Shown here piece by piece: positions 33,282 through 41,681 of a stretch of 44,225 bases of DNA. The notes below the pieces were generated by a model. It was not told where the DNA came from, searched no databases, and saw only the letters and a program-made list of their open reading frames with translations. Within the stretch, counting starts at the first letter, position 1, and every line of letters starts with the position of its first letter. Source of the stretch: Acidimicrobiaceae bacterium (GTDB lineage: Bacteria > Actinomycetota > Acidimicrobiia > Acidimicrobiales > RAAP-2); assembly GCA_027451285.1 (NCBI GenBank), contig DAIDJP010000014.1, positions 1-44,225 on the forward strand. The letters run 5' to 3'. The position numbers and the translations under genes were made by a program.

Positions 33282-33287
33282 TAGACT
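33282..33287 (+). promoter_or_regulatory. Candidate -10 box for tyrS, leaderless spacing
   Basis: TAGACT exactly 6 nt before ATG 33294, 13 nt after the ccdA stop. The region before the ATG is C-rich and contains no ribosome-binding site. Confidence 0.55.
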
Positions 33288-33293
33288 CGCCCC

Positions 33294-34571
33294 ATGAAAC
33301 TCCGTGATGACTTGCAGTTTCGCGGCCTGATCAACCAGGTCACGGACGACGTCGTGCTCGAGCAGCTCTCGGCGGGCGGCGTCACGGTCTACGTGGGTTT
33401 CGATCCCTCCGGCCCGTCGCTGCACCTGGGCCACCTGGTGCCCATCGTGCTGCTGCGCCGGCTCCAACTCGCGGGCAATCGTCCGATTTCGCTGGCCGGT
33501 GGTGGCACGGGTCTCATCGGTGACCCCAGCTTCAAGGACGTCGAGCGGCCGCTCCTCTCGGCCGAGGAGATCGAGAGCAACCTGGTCACGATCCGGGCCC
33601 AGCTGGGCAAATTCCTCGACTTCGACGCGGGTGCGTCGTCGGCGCTGCTGCTCAACAACGCGCAGTGGCTGACGACGATTCCCTTGACGGACTTCTTGCG
33701 CGACGTGGGAAAGCACTTCACGGTGAACCAGATGATCGCCAAGGAGGCGGTCAAGAGTCGCCTGAGCCGCGACGACGTGGGAATCTCATTCACGGAGTTC
33801 TCGTACTCGCTGTTGCAGGCCTACGACTTCTTGCGCCTGCATCTCGACTACGGCTGTACCCTCCAGGTGGGTGGCTCGGACCAGTGGGGCAATATCACCA
33901 TGGGCGCCGAACTGGTCCGCAAGGTCGCGGGCGAGACCGCCTACGGTCTCACCCTGCCGCTCTTGTTGCGCGCCGACGGGCGCAAGTTCGGAAAATCCGA
34001 GTCGGGCAACGAGAACGTCTGGCTCGACCCCGCGCGCACCAGCCCCTTCGCGATGCACCAGTTCCTGCTCAACAGCGACGACGTCGTCACGCCCCAGCTG
34101 CTGCGCTACTACACGTTCCTGTCCCACGAGGAGATCCTCGAACTCGACGACGCGATCGCGTCCGCGCCCCAGGAGCGCCGCGCCCAGCGCGTACTCGCCC
34201 ACGAGGTGGTGGCGATGGTCCACGGCGAGGCGGCGGCGCTGTCGGCCGAGCGTGCTGGTCGCGCCCTCTTTGGCGACGAGATCCGCTCGCTCGACGAGGG
34301 GACCCTGCTCGAGATCGTGGCCGACGCCCCGTCGTCGACGCTCTCGCGCGCCGAACTCGCCGCCGGCATCGACGCGGCCGATCTGGTCGCGCGCTGCGAA
34401 CTCGCCACCTCCAAGGCCGAGGCTCGCCGATACCTCGAGCAGGGCGGCGTGTATCTCAATAACGAGCGCATCGATGGTTCGGTGCCGATCGACGCGACGG
34501 CCGCGCTGCACGATCGCTACCTCGTGCTGCGCCGGGGGCGCCGTCAGACGCACCTCGTGATCGTCGCGTGA
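33294..34571 (+). CDS. tyrS: TyrS, tyrosyl-tRNA synthetase
   Basis: 425 residues of class Ic synthetase type. FDPSGPSLHLGHLVPI contains the HIGH motif (HLGH), QVGGSDQWGNI binds Tyr, and DGRKFGKSESGN holds the KMSKS-type loop as KFGKS. A C-terminal S4 RNA-binding domain follows (RRYLEQGGVYLNNERI). The length is normal. The mRNA looks leaderless. The TGA overlaps the GTG of a small lipoprotein gene (GTGA). Confidence 0.95.
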   Translation: MKLRDDLQFRGLINQVTDDVVLEQLSAGGVTVYVGFDPSGPSLHLGHLVPIVLLRRLQLAGNRPISLAGGGTGLIGDPSFKDVERPLLSAEEIESNLVTIRAQLGKFLDFDAGASSALLLNNAQWLTTIPLTDFLRDVGKHFTVNQMIAKEAVKSRLSRDDVGISFTEFSYSLLQAYDFLRLHLDYGCTLQVGGSDQWGNITMGAELVRKVAGETAYGLTLPLLLRADGRKFGKSESGNENVWLDPARTSPFAMHQFLLNSDDVVTPQLLRYYTFLSHEEILELDDAIASAPQERRAQRVLAHEVVAMVHGEAAALSAERAGRALFGDEIRSLDEGTLLEIVADAPSSTLSRAELAAGIDAADLVARCELATSKAEARRYLEQGGVYLNNERIDGSVPIDATAALHDRYLVLRRGRRQTHLVIVA

Positions 34572-34987
34572 GACGCGCCGTCCTCGCCCTAGCCCTCGCG
34601 AGTGCCACGCTCGCCGGCTGCGGCAGCGTGTCCGCGACGAGCGCCCTGGCGCAGTGGGCTCATCAGAGCAACTTCGAGCAGTCGGTGTCGATCCTGCTCA
34701 ATGACGCGCGCCACGCGGCGAGCGCGCTGCGAGCGACAACCACCCTCAACGAACTGCACACGGTGTGCGCCGTGCTGCTCGTTGACGTCCAGTCGGCCAA
34801 CGCCGCCCTGCCCACGCCCGACACCCAGACCTCGAAACTCCTGTCGAACGCCTATAACGACCTCGGGGCTGGGGCGAATCGCTGCTACGTCGCGGACTCG
34901 GCGTCGCGGCGCGAGCGGGCCCTCGCCGACCTGACGCGCGGTGCCGGCGAGCTGGTCGAGGCACGGACCCGGGTTCAGGCGACGTGA
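34568..34987 (+). CDS. Small secreted lipoprotein, function unknown
   Basis: 139 residues. The N-terminus RRAVLALALASATLAGCGS is a type II signal peptide with lipobox LAGC and lipidated Cys18; Lgt and LspA (encoded at 10300) would process it. The mature part is helical and Ala/Leu-rich, with two Cys (in HTVCAVL and NRCYVAD) that could form a disulfide. No known domain is recognised. GTG overlaps the tyrS stop as GTGA, so it is co-translated with tyrS, although a functional link is not evident. It ends one base from the convergent gene at 34989. Confidence 0.82.
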   Translation: MRRAVLALALASATLAGCGSVSATSALAQWAHQSNFEQSVSILLNDARHAASALRATTTLNELHTVCAVLLVDVQSANAALPTPDTQTSKLLSNAYNDLGAGANRCYVADSASRRERALADLTRGAGELVEARTRVQAT

Positions 34988-34988
34988 A

Positions 34989-35210
34989 CTACTGAGGCGG
35001 TCGTAGGTCGATCTCGAGTCGCAGGATGCCGTCTTCGAGGGTGGCTGTCGCGTCGCCGAGCATCGCAAAATCCTGGAAATCGATCTTGGCGGCCTCGAGG
35101 AAGCGCTGGCGGTCGGGTCCCTCGACTGGGGGAAGTCCGCGGCGCTTCACCGCTTCGGCACGCTCACGGAAGCGCAGAATCATGTCTTGGGGGTCAAAGG
35201 CCGGGCTCAC
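34989..35210 (-). CDS. Small uncharacterised protein (73 aa)
   Basis: 73 residues: SPAFDPQDMILRFRERAEAVKRR, then PPVEGPDRQRFLEAAKIDFQDFAMLGDA and a C-terminal strand region LEDGILRLEIDLRPPQ. It has no membrane helix and no Cys. The well-formed order helix, Pro break, helix, beta hairpin suggests a real folded protein; I recall similar small actinobacterial proteins without assigned function but cannot name the family. GTG 35210 has TAACAT exactly 6 nt upstream, supporting a leaderless transcript and the reality of the gene. Confidence 0.72.
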   Translation of the reverse strand: MSPAFDPQDMILRFRERAEAVKRRGLPPVEGPDRQRFLEAAKIDFQDFAMLGDATATLEDGILRLEIDLRPPQ

Positions 35211-35216
35211 AGTGCG

Positions 35217-35222
35217 ATGTTA
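35217..35222 (-). promoter_or_regulatory. Candidate -10 box for the 34989-35210 gene, leaderless spacing
   Basis: TAACAT on the minus strand exactly 6 nt before GTG 35210. Confidence 0.5.
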
Positions 35223-35279
35223 GGTTCATCCGCGCCTCGGGTGAGTAACATGGAGTCTCGGCGTGGTACTGCAGCGCCG

Positions 35280-35308
35280 TGGCCGCCCCCGGTTCTGGGC
35301 CGCGGCCA
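35280..35308 (+). promoter_or_regulatory. Stem-loop in the leader of the small Cys protein gene
   Basis: TGGCCGC (35280-35286) pairs with GCGGCCA (35302-35308), a 7-bp outer stem with further G/C pairing possible inside. It ends three bases before GAGGAG (35311-35316) of the gene at 35322, so it could control translation. TAACAT at 35246-35251 is a possible -10 for this leader. Confidence 0.4.
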
Positions 35309-35321
35309 GTGAGGAGTTGAC

Positions 35322-35534
35322 GTGAAAAAGGGTCGCCACCGTCGGTTTGTCGAAGCCCGCGAACTCAAGCGCTCGACGGGCCCTCGCGCCACCACGTGCG
35401 CCGAGTGCGGCGCCGCCCCCGAGGACGTCCACGCGGAGTGGTGCCTCGCGGAGGAGGACCGCTACGACGAGATCCTCGGGTCGCTTCCGCGGCCGGTCTT
35501 CAACGAAGAGGATCCCCTCGCCGCAGAGGGCTAG
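35322..35534 (+). CDS. Small basic-acidic protein with a possible zinc knuckle (70 aa)
   Basis: 70 residues: a basic start (KKGRHRRFVEARELKR), then CAECG...DVHAEWC, in which Cys26, Cys29, His37 and Cys41 could bind one zinc ion, and an acidic tail. It is not recognised as a known family. GTG 35322 is well placed behind GAGGAG (35311-35316). Its TAG shares CTAG with the stop of the convergent Cys-rich gene. A stem-loop lies directly upstream of the ribosome site. Confidence 0.66.
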   Translation: MKKGRHRRFVEARELKRSTGPRATTCAECGAAPEDVHAEWCLAEEDRYDEILGSLPRPVFNEEDPLAAEG

Positions 35535-36268
35535 CGCCGGCGTAGCACCGGGTGGGCGAGGCGCGTGGCCTTGGGCCGGCGGGCCCGCTCGTCGAGGTGC
35601 ACGAGCAATTTGTCGTAGACGTCCTGGCCGATCATGGCCACCAGTTCGTCGCGCATCGAGTCGACGACACGCGTCTTGCCCGTGAAGGCCCCGGCCGCTT
35701 CGGTGCACCACCAGTGAAACTCGTCGCCACCGGCGCCCCAGTCGCGGCGCTTCCACTCGGAGATGCGGGTGATCACGTGTCCGCCCTCGAGCGTCTCGTC
35801 GTCGCGATGGAGGGGGAGTTGCCAGCAGACGTCGGGCTTGAGGGGTATGTAGCTCTCGTCGTTGTCCATCGCCAGCACGTGGAGCGCGCAGCCGGGACCG
35901 CGGTGAAAGTCGGGTCGGTTGAGGAAGATACAGGCGTCCTTGACCAGACGCGTGACGATCTCGCCGTTCTTCTTGACCCGGGTCGTGCCCTGGCGCCCCC
36001 GGGAGCGAAACTGCCACTGGTCGTCGGTCAGGCGTAGCGCCGCCTTCTCGACGCGGCGTCGGTCCTTCTCGTCGGTGAAGTGTGCGCCATAGCTGCAGCA
36101 TCCCTGCACGAGTTCGGGGGTCGGACCGGTCAGCACGCCCTGGCAGCCGTGGCCGAAGATGCACGTCCACGAGCTCTCGAGAAACGTGACGTCGAACATC
36201 CACGTGCGCTGGTCGTGATCGTCATCGAAGCTGAGCCACTCGTGGGCGTCGGGAGGGGCCAAAGTCAC
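35531..36268 (-). CDS. Cys-rich uncharacterised protein, probably metal binding
   Basis: 245 residues with Cys at about 36, 42, 57, 58, 113, 127, 148 and 188. The clusters CIFGHGC, GCCSYGAHF, ACIFLN and GPGCALH, with DVCWQLPL, resemble the spacing of YkgJ/DUF3109-type proteins thought to hold Fe or Zn clusters, but I cannot name the family with certainty. No signal peptide. GTG 36268 has TAAGTT exactly 6 nt upstream. It is divergent from nfuA, whose -10 box is 28 bp away, which would fit a role in metal or Fe-S handling (inference). Confidence 0.75.
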   Translation of the reverse strand: MTLAPPDAHEWLSFDDDHDQRTWMFDVTFLESSWTCIFGHGCQGVLTGPTPELVQGCCSYGAHFTDEKDRRRVEKAALRLTDDQWQFRSRGRQGTTRVKKNGEIVTRLVKDACIFLNRPDFHRGPGCALHVLAMDNDESYIPLKPDVCWQLPLHRDDETLEGGHVITRISEWKRRDWGAGGDEFHWWCTEAAGAFTGKTRVVDSMRDELVAMIGQDVYDKLLVHLDERARRPKATRLAHPVLRRR

Positions 36269-36274
36269 ACGCTG

Positions 36275-36280
36275 AACTTA
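36275..36280 (-). promoter_or_regulatory. Candidate -10 box for the Cys-rich gene, leaderless spacing
   Basis: TAAGTT on the minus strand, exactly 6 nt before GTG 36268. Confidence 0.5.
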
Positions 36281-36308
36281 GCGCGACCGGAATCTCGCGA
36301 TGGGCCTC

Positions 36309-36314
36309 TACACT
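36309..36314 (+). promoter_or_regulatory. Candidate -10 box for nfuA, near-leaderless spacing
   Basis: TACACT, 8 nt before GTG 36323. It is divergent from the -10 box of the Cys-rich gene. Confidence 0.42.
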
Positions 36315-36322
36315 GTTTCGCG

Positions 36323-36970
36323 GTGACTGTAGAGACGTTCTCGATCCTGACTTTGACCGATGAGGCCCGCAACGTGGTTCTCGACGCCCTGGCGGCCGAA
36401 ACGAACAGCGACGAACTCGCCCTGTACGTCGAGGTGACCGGCACGCGTGGACCGGGCTACGCCTACGACCTGTACTTCTCCGATCGCGCCGACGCGCCGC
36501 TGGACGCGGCGATCGGTCACGACGGTGACGTGACGATCGTGGTGCCGGCCGCGAGCGTGCCGCGCCTTCGTGGGAGCCGACTCGAGTTCGCGCCCGACGG
36601 CGGCGGCGGACTCGTCCTGGTCAACCCGAATTCTCCGACCCCCGAAGAAGTCAACCCCGGCGTGCCGGCCGACATCTTGGCGTTGGGCGTGGACGGCCCC
36701 CTGGGCCAGTTCGCGACGACGGTTCTCGACGAGCACGTGAATCCCTCGATCGCCTCGCACGGCGGACGCGCGGACCTGGTCGCGCTCGACGAGACCAAGA
36801 AGGTCGCCTACATCAAGATGTCGGGCGGCTGTCAGGGATGCGCGATGAGTCGACTGACTCTGACCCAGGGGATCGAGGCGACTTTGCGCGACGCGATTCC
36901 CGAACTGACGGACGTCATTGACGTCACCGATCACGCCTCGGGCGTGAACCCCTTCTACTCGAACGAGTAG
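36323..36970 (+). CDS. nfuA: NfuA-type Fe-S cluster carrier (A-type plus NifU domain)
   Basis: 215 residues. The N-terminal half (FSILTLTDEARNVVLDAL...GPGYAYDLYF) is an A-type (HesB/IscA-like) domain lacking the usual three Cys, as in NfuA. The C-terminal NifU domain (LDEHVNPSIASHGGRADLVAL...YIKMSGGCQGCAMSRLTL) has the cluster-binding Cys170-x-x-Cys173. NfuA carries [4Fe-4S] clusters to target enzymes. GTG 36323 is preferred to the longer frame because TACACT lies 8 nt upstream and the protein then starts like other NfuA. The gene precedes aroC but has a separate promoter pattern. Confidence 0.9.
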   Translation: MTVETFSILTLTDEARNVVLDALAAETNSDELALYVEVTGTRGPGYAYDLYFSDRADAPLDAAIGHDGDVTIVVPAASVPRLRGSRLEFAPDGGGGLVLVNPNSPTPEEVNPGVPADILALGVDGPLGQFATTVLDEHVNPSIASHGGRADLVALDETKKVAYIKMSGGCQGCAMSRLTLTQGIEATLRDAIPELTDVIDVTDHASGVNPFYSNE

Positions 36971-36985
36971 CCACCGAGCGCGCCC

Positions 36986-36991
36986 TAGAAT
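36986..36991 (+). promoter_or_regulatory. Candidate -10 box for the aro operon, leaderless spacing
   Basis: TAGAAT exactly 6 nt before the aroC ATG (36998), 15 nt after the nfuA stop. It would drive aroC-aroK-aroB-aroQ. Confidence 0.55.
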
Positions 36992-36997
36992 TGGGCG

Positions 36998-38184
<1,187 letters not shown>

Positions 38185-38185
<1 letters not shown>

Positions 38186-38685
38186 TGGTGGCCCGCGCCG
38201 TGTTGATCGGCCTGCCGGGCAGCGGCAAGTCGACGCTCGCGCGCGCCCTCGCGGCGTTTTGGGGCTGTGACGCCGTTGACACCGACGATGTACTCTCGGC
38301 CTCGGTGGGCTGTTCTGCAGCTGAGTACTTGCGCACGAGGGGCGAGGAGGCCTTTCGACGCGAAGAAGTCGCCGCGCTGGGCGTGGCCGTGGACGCGGAC
38401 GCAGTCGTGGCGACCGGCGGAGGAGTGGTGGTCAGCGAGGGCGCTCGCGACCTTCTCGCGACCCAGCGCACCGTGTGGCTCGACTGCGATGACGCCGTCC
38501 TGCTCACTCGTCTGGGTGAGGGCGAGCGCCCGTTGCTCGGCGCGGACCCTTCCACGGCGCTCGCGCGCCTGCGTGCCGAGCGCGAGGAGTGGTATCGCGA
38601 GGTGTCGGTGCTGAGAGTCGACACTACGGGGGAGATCGAGGAAGCTCTCGCGCGCTTGCGCGACGCCCTGGAGACGCCCGCATGA
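38185..38685 (+). CDS. aroK: AroK, shikimate kinase
   Basis: 166 residues. GLPGSGKSTLAR is the P-loop, DTDDVLSASVG the Asp motif that binds Mg2+ and shikimate, EEAFRREEVAAL supplies shikimate-binding Arg, ATGGGVV is Walker-B-like, and GEGERPLL lies in the lid region. It phosphorylates shikimate at O3. GTG 38185 (overlapping the aroC TAG) and GTG 38188 are adjacent options. The stop overlaps the aroB ATG as ATGA. Confidence 0.93.
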
Positions 38686-39728
38686 AGGTCACGGTCGACC
38701 TGGGGCGGCGCGCCTACGACGTATCCCTCGGCGCGGGGGTGCGCCACCAGCTCGCCGCACTGATCCAAGAGCGCGCACCGCGAGCGCGCGAGGCCGTCGT
38801 CATCACCTCGGCGACGTTGCGCGCCCAGCCGTGGTTCGACCTCGAGACCGGCCTCGAGCAGCACGTCATCGAGGTTCCCGACGGCGAGGCCGCCAAGAGC
38901 TGGTCCACTCTGGAGACAATCAGCGAAGAGCTGGCCGCTCGCCAACTGTCGCGCCACGACGTGATCGTGGGCGTCGGGGGAGGAGCGATCACCGACCTCG
39001 CGGGCTTCGTGGCCGGCATCTATCTGCGCGGGGTCGGCGTCGTCCACGTGCCCACCTCGCTGGTCGGTCAGGTCGACGCGGCGATCGGGGGTAAGACCGC
39101 CGTCAACTTGCGCGCGGGCAAGAACCTCGTCGGCGCGATCCACCAACCGCTCGGGGTCCTGTGCGATTCCGAGGTGCTCGCCACTCTCTCCGAGCGTGAC
39201 CGGCTCGGGGGCCTGGCCGAGGTGGCCAAGTGCTGGCTGCTCGAGGACCGGCGGGCCTCGGAGATCGCGTCGGCCACGCTCGAGGAACTGATCCTGCTCG
39301 CGGTGCGCCTCAAGGCGGGCATCGTCATGATGGACGAGACCGAGATCGGCCAGCGTGCGCTGCTCAACTACGGACACACCTTGGGGCACGCCCTGGAGAT
39401 CCTGGCGCTCGAACGCGGACGAGACGAGCTGCGCCACGGCGAGGCCGTGGCGATCGGTCTGGGCTTCGCGGTGCGCCTCGCCCACGCCATGGGTCGCGTG
39501 GGTGCCCTCGAGGTGGCCAACCACGACGCGGTGTTGAGCGCCCTCGGACTGTCGTGGCGTCTGAGGGGCGACGACTCGATCGACTCCCTCGTACGGGCCA
39601 TGGCTCACGACAAGAAGGCTCACCACGACCTAACCTTCGTCCTACCTGGCGCGGCGGGCTTCGAGGTCGTCCACCACGTGCCGGACGCGCTCGTGCGCGA
39701 AGTCCTAGAGAAGTTCCGAGGAGAGTGA
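38682..39728 (+). CDS. aroB: AroB, 3-dehydroquinate synthase
   Basis: 348 residues. NAD-binding GGGAITDLAGFVAGIYLRG is followed by VPTSLVGQVDAAIGGKTAVNL and KNLVGAIHQP, with Lys and Asp of the active site. Zinc ligands are in the region E-x..LNYGHTLGHALE and HGEAVAIGL, with His residues. It converts DAHP to 3-dehydroquinate. ATG 38682 overlaps the aroK stop; the longer open frame upstream is a shadow of aroK. The stop overlaps aroQ by one base (TGATG). Confidence 0.94.
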   Translation: MKVTVDLGRRAYDVSLGAGVRHQLAALIQERAPRAREAVVITSATLRAQPWFDLETGLEQHVIEVPDGEAAKSWSTLETISEELAARQLSRHDVIVGVGGGAITDLAGFVAGIYLRGVGVVHVPTSLVGQVDAAIGGKTAVNLRAGKNLVGAIHQPLGVLCDSEVLATLSERDRLGGLAEVAKCWLLEDRRASEIASATLEELILLAVRLKAGIVMMDETEIGQRALLNYGHTLGHALEILALERGRDELRHGEAVAIGLGFAVRLAHAMGRVGALEVANHDAVLSALGLSWRLRGDDSIDSLVRAMAHDKKAHHDLTFVLPGAAGFEVVHHVPDALVREVLEKFRGE

Positions 39729-40171
39729 TGACGTCGATCCTGCTGTTGTCGGGCCCCAACCTCGATCAGCTCGGGGTCCGCAGCCCGGAGATCTACGGGA
39801 CCGAGACGCTCGACGGCCACGTCGAGCGCGTGCGCCGCGCCGGCGAGGCGCTCGGCTACGAGATCCTCCATCGTCAGTCGAACTTCGAGGGTGATCTCAT
39901 CGAGGAGATCCACGGGGCGACGCAGACGTCGGCGATCGTGATCAACGCCGGAGCCCTGAGCCACACGTCCTGGGCTCTCGCCGACGCGCTGGCCTCGTAC
40001 CCGGGCGTGGTGGTCGAGGTGCATCTGTCCAATCCGGCCGCGCGCGAGCCGTTTCGCCACACCAGCACGCTCGCCGCGGTGGTCGACGGGACGATCGCCG
40101 GGTTCGGCGGCCTGAGCTACGATCTCGCCCTCGAGGCCGCACACCGCCTGCTCTCAGCAAACGGCCGCTGA
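39728..40171 (+). CDS. aroQ: AroQ, type II 3-dehydroquinate dehydratase
   Basis: 147 residues, the compact dodecameric type II enzyme. GPNLDQLGVRSPEIYG has the catalytic Tyr (the family usually has GPNLNxLG; here Asp replaces the second Asn). HRQSNFEGDLI, INAGALSHTSWAL with the catalytic His, and NPAAREPFRHTS with Arg complete the site. It dehydrates 3-dehydroquinate. Its start overlaps the aroB stop. It ends the four-gene aro unit; aroE and aroA are not in the window. Confidence 0.93.
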   Translation: MTSILLLSGPNLDQLGVRSPEIYGTETLDGHVERVRRAGEALGYEILHRQSNFEGDLIEEIHGATQTSAIVINAGALSHTSWALADALASYPGVVVEVHLSNPAAREPFRHTSTLAAVVDGTIAGFGGLSYDLALEAAHRLLSANGR

Positions 40172-40182
40172 GGCGCGTCGCC

Positions 40183-40188
40183 TAGACT
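40183..40188 (+). promoter_or_regulatory. Candidate -10 box for efp-nusB
   Basis: TAGACT, 33 nt before the efp ATG, with GAAAGG (40207-40212) as the likely ribosome site between. This is the leadered version of the -10 motif used elsewhere here. No clear -35 was found. Confidence 0.45.
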
Positions 40189-40221
40189 GGCCAACGCACT
40201 CTTTTCGAAAGGTAGCGGCTC

Positions 40222-40785
40222 ATGGCCTCCATCTCCACCAGCGACATCAAGAACGGCATCACGCTGAAGGTCGAGGACGGCCTCTTCACGGTGATCGAGT
40301 TCCAGCACGTCAAGCCGGGCAAGGGCGGCGCCTTCGTACGCACCAAGCTGCGCAACGCCCGCACCGGTTCGGTCATCGAGCGCACGTACCGCGCCGGCGA
40401 GACCCTGGAGCAGGCGATCCTCGACAAGCGCGACACCCAATTCCTCTACCGCGACGGTGACGACTACGTCTTCATGGACCAGTCGACCTTCGACCAGGTG
40501 TCGATGCCCTCAAAAAACCTGGGCGACGCCGCCAATTTCCTCAAGGAGACCGGAAAGGCGATGCTCATCATCCACGACGACGAGATCATCGGCATTGAGT
40601 TGCCCGCCTCGGTGGAGCTGACCATCGCCGACACCGAGCCCGGGATCCAAGGCGACCGCGTTTCGGGTGCGCGCAAGCCCGCGACCCTGGAGACGGGCTT
40701 CGTCGTCCAAGTGCCCCTCTTCGTCGGTCCGGGCGAGGTGATCAAGGTGGATACCCGTACCGGCGAGTACATCACCCGCGCCTAG
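40222..40785 (+). CDS. efp: EF-P, translation elongation factor P
   Basis: 187 residues, three beta-barrel domains of the usual length. The N-terminal KOW-like domain carries KPGKGGAFVRTKLRN, where the loop Lys (in PGKGGAF) reaches the peptidyl-transferase centre; actinobacterial EF-P can act without the beta-lysyl modification of E. coli. C-terminal markers are LPASVELTIADTEPG and VDTRTGEYITRA. EF-P relieves stalling at consecutive prolines, fitting the Pro-rich SepF and DivIVA linkers here. The TAG overlaps nusB by one base. Confidence 0.96.
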   Translation: MASISTSDIKNGITLKVEDGLFTVIEFQHVKPGKGGAFVRTKLRNARTGSVIERTYRAGETLEQAILDKRDTQFLYRDGDDYVFMDQSTFDQVSMPSKNLGDAANFLKETGKAMLIIHDDEIIGIELPASVELTIADTEPGIQGDRVSGARKPATLETGFVVQVPLFVGPGEVIKVDTRTGEYITRA

Positions 40786-41183
40786 TGGACCTCGGCACGC
40801 GACGCCACCAGGCCCGCGAACGGGCCCTCGAGTTGCTCTACGAGGCCGAAATGAAGTCGCGTTCGGCTCTCGAGATCGTGCGCGACCTGCCGGTGGCGCC
40901 CGATGACTACACGATCACCCTGATCGAGGCGACGGAGTCTCACCGTGCTCGGGCCGAGGCCCTCATCTCGGAGTTCTCCCACGACTGGCCCCTCGAGCGC
41001 CTCGCGGTGATCGACCGGCTCGTCATGGTGCTGGCCATTGGGGAGTTGCTGAGCGAGAATCCACCACCCACCGCCGTGGTCTTGAACGAAGCGGTCGAGT
41101 TGGCGACGACATACTCAACGGAGGGCTCGGGATCCTTCGTCAACGGTGTCCTGTCCTCGTGCGCGCGACACCTCGCGGAGTAA
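40785..41183 (+). CDS. nusB: NusB, transcription antitermination factor
   Basis: 132 residues, all helical. Conserved segments are RRHQARERALELLYEAE at the Arg-rich N-terminus, WPLERLAVIDRLVMVLAIGELL and PPPTAVVLNEAVELATTYSTEGSGSFVNGVL near the C-terminus. NusB binds boxA RNA with NusE (S10) to support rRNA transcription. The GTG start overlaps the efp stop by one base (TAGTG). efp-nusB adjacency is widespread. Confidence 0.94.
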   Translation: MDLGTRRHQARERALELLYEAEMKSRSALEIVRDLPVAPDDYTITLIEATESHRARAEALISEFSHDWPLERLAVIDRLVMVLAIGELLSENPPPTAVVLNEAVELATTYSTEGSGSFVNGVLSSCARHLAE

Positions 41184-41284
41184 CGACCTCGATCAACGCG
41201 ACTCTGTGAAGGTTCTCAGTCTGAACCAATACCCAGCGTCATCGTTACTTGAGAAGATTCTCCATTATTAAGTAAACCCATTCA
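41184..41284. other. AT-richer convergent gap with weak stem-loops
   Basis: This 101-bp gap between nusB and the convergent small membrane gene is visibly richer in A/T than its surroundings. It holds GGTTC-TCAGTCT-GAACC (41211-41227) and a nested structure in which TTACTT (41245-41250) can pair with AAGTAA (41270-41275) around GAGA-AGAT-TCTC (41251-41262). These may terminate transcription from both sides, but the stems are short. Confidence 0.3.
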
Positions 41285-41623
41285 CTAGGAAACACCGCGA
41301 TCGCCGTCGTCGTCATCGTGCATTTTCCGAAGATATTCGTTGTACTCGGCGAGACGCGCGTCGGAGTCCTCGGGAGTCGCGGGCGCGGACGGACGGGGTC
41401 CGAAACGCACTTCACGAATGAGTTTCCGCGCCAAATACACCGCGTAACCGGCGAAGATCGGCCACTCGAAGACGTAGGCCCACGAGAGAGTGTTGCCCGA
41501 GAGCGCGCGGTGGATCTCGATCGCGAAGGCCGAGAGGCAGATGGCCTCCGCGGCTATGAGACCTCCATAGATACCAAGAATTCTCTTAGTCAAGGTCGTC
41601 ACGAATCCACACAATATCGTCAC
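41285..41623 (-). CDS. Small two-helix membrane protein, function unknown
   Basis: 112 residues with two hydrophobic segments (ILGIYGGLIAAEAICLSAFAI and LSWAYVFEWPIFAGYAVYLA) and a charged C-terminal tail ending in an Asp-rich stretch. No known domain is recognised. The start is uncertain: GTG 41623 has no ribosome site at proper distance, and GTG 41602 would also be possible. AAAGGA is best placed for ATG 41630, which opens a 14-codon frame in another register. Divergent from the cupredoxin/oxidase genes, so a link to the oxidase is possible but not shown. Confidence 0.68.
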   Translation of the reverse strand: MTILCGFVTTLTKRILGIYGGLIAAEAICLSAFAIEIHRALSGNTLSWAYVFEWPIFAGYAVYLARKLIREVRFGPRPSAPATPEDSDARLAEYNEYLRKMHDDDDGDRGVS

Positions 41624-41642
41624 GATCCATTACTGTTCCTTT

Positions 41643-41662
41643 CGAGTTTCACAAGAAACGCG
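41643..41662. promoter_or_regulatory. Imperfect palindrome before the oxidase block, candidate operator
   Basis: CGAGTTTC-ACAA-GAAACGCG pairs at seven of eight positions of each arm. It lies in the 58-bp divergent gap between the small membrane gene and the cupredoxin gene, 19 bp before the ATG at 41682. It could be an operator or a stem-loop. Confidence 0.42.
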
Positions 41663-41681
41663 TCGTCGCGAGGAGTGGTGT

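Noticed and set aside
39230..39727. Long N-terminal extension of aroQ
   Set aside because: The extra 166 codons lie inside aroB in another frame; type II dehydroquinases start right before GPNL, matching ATG 39728.
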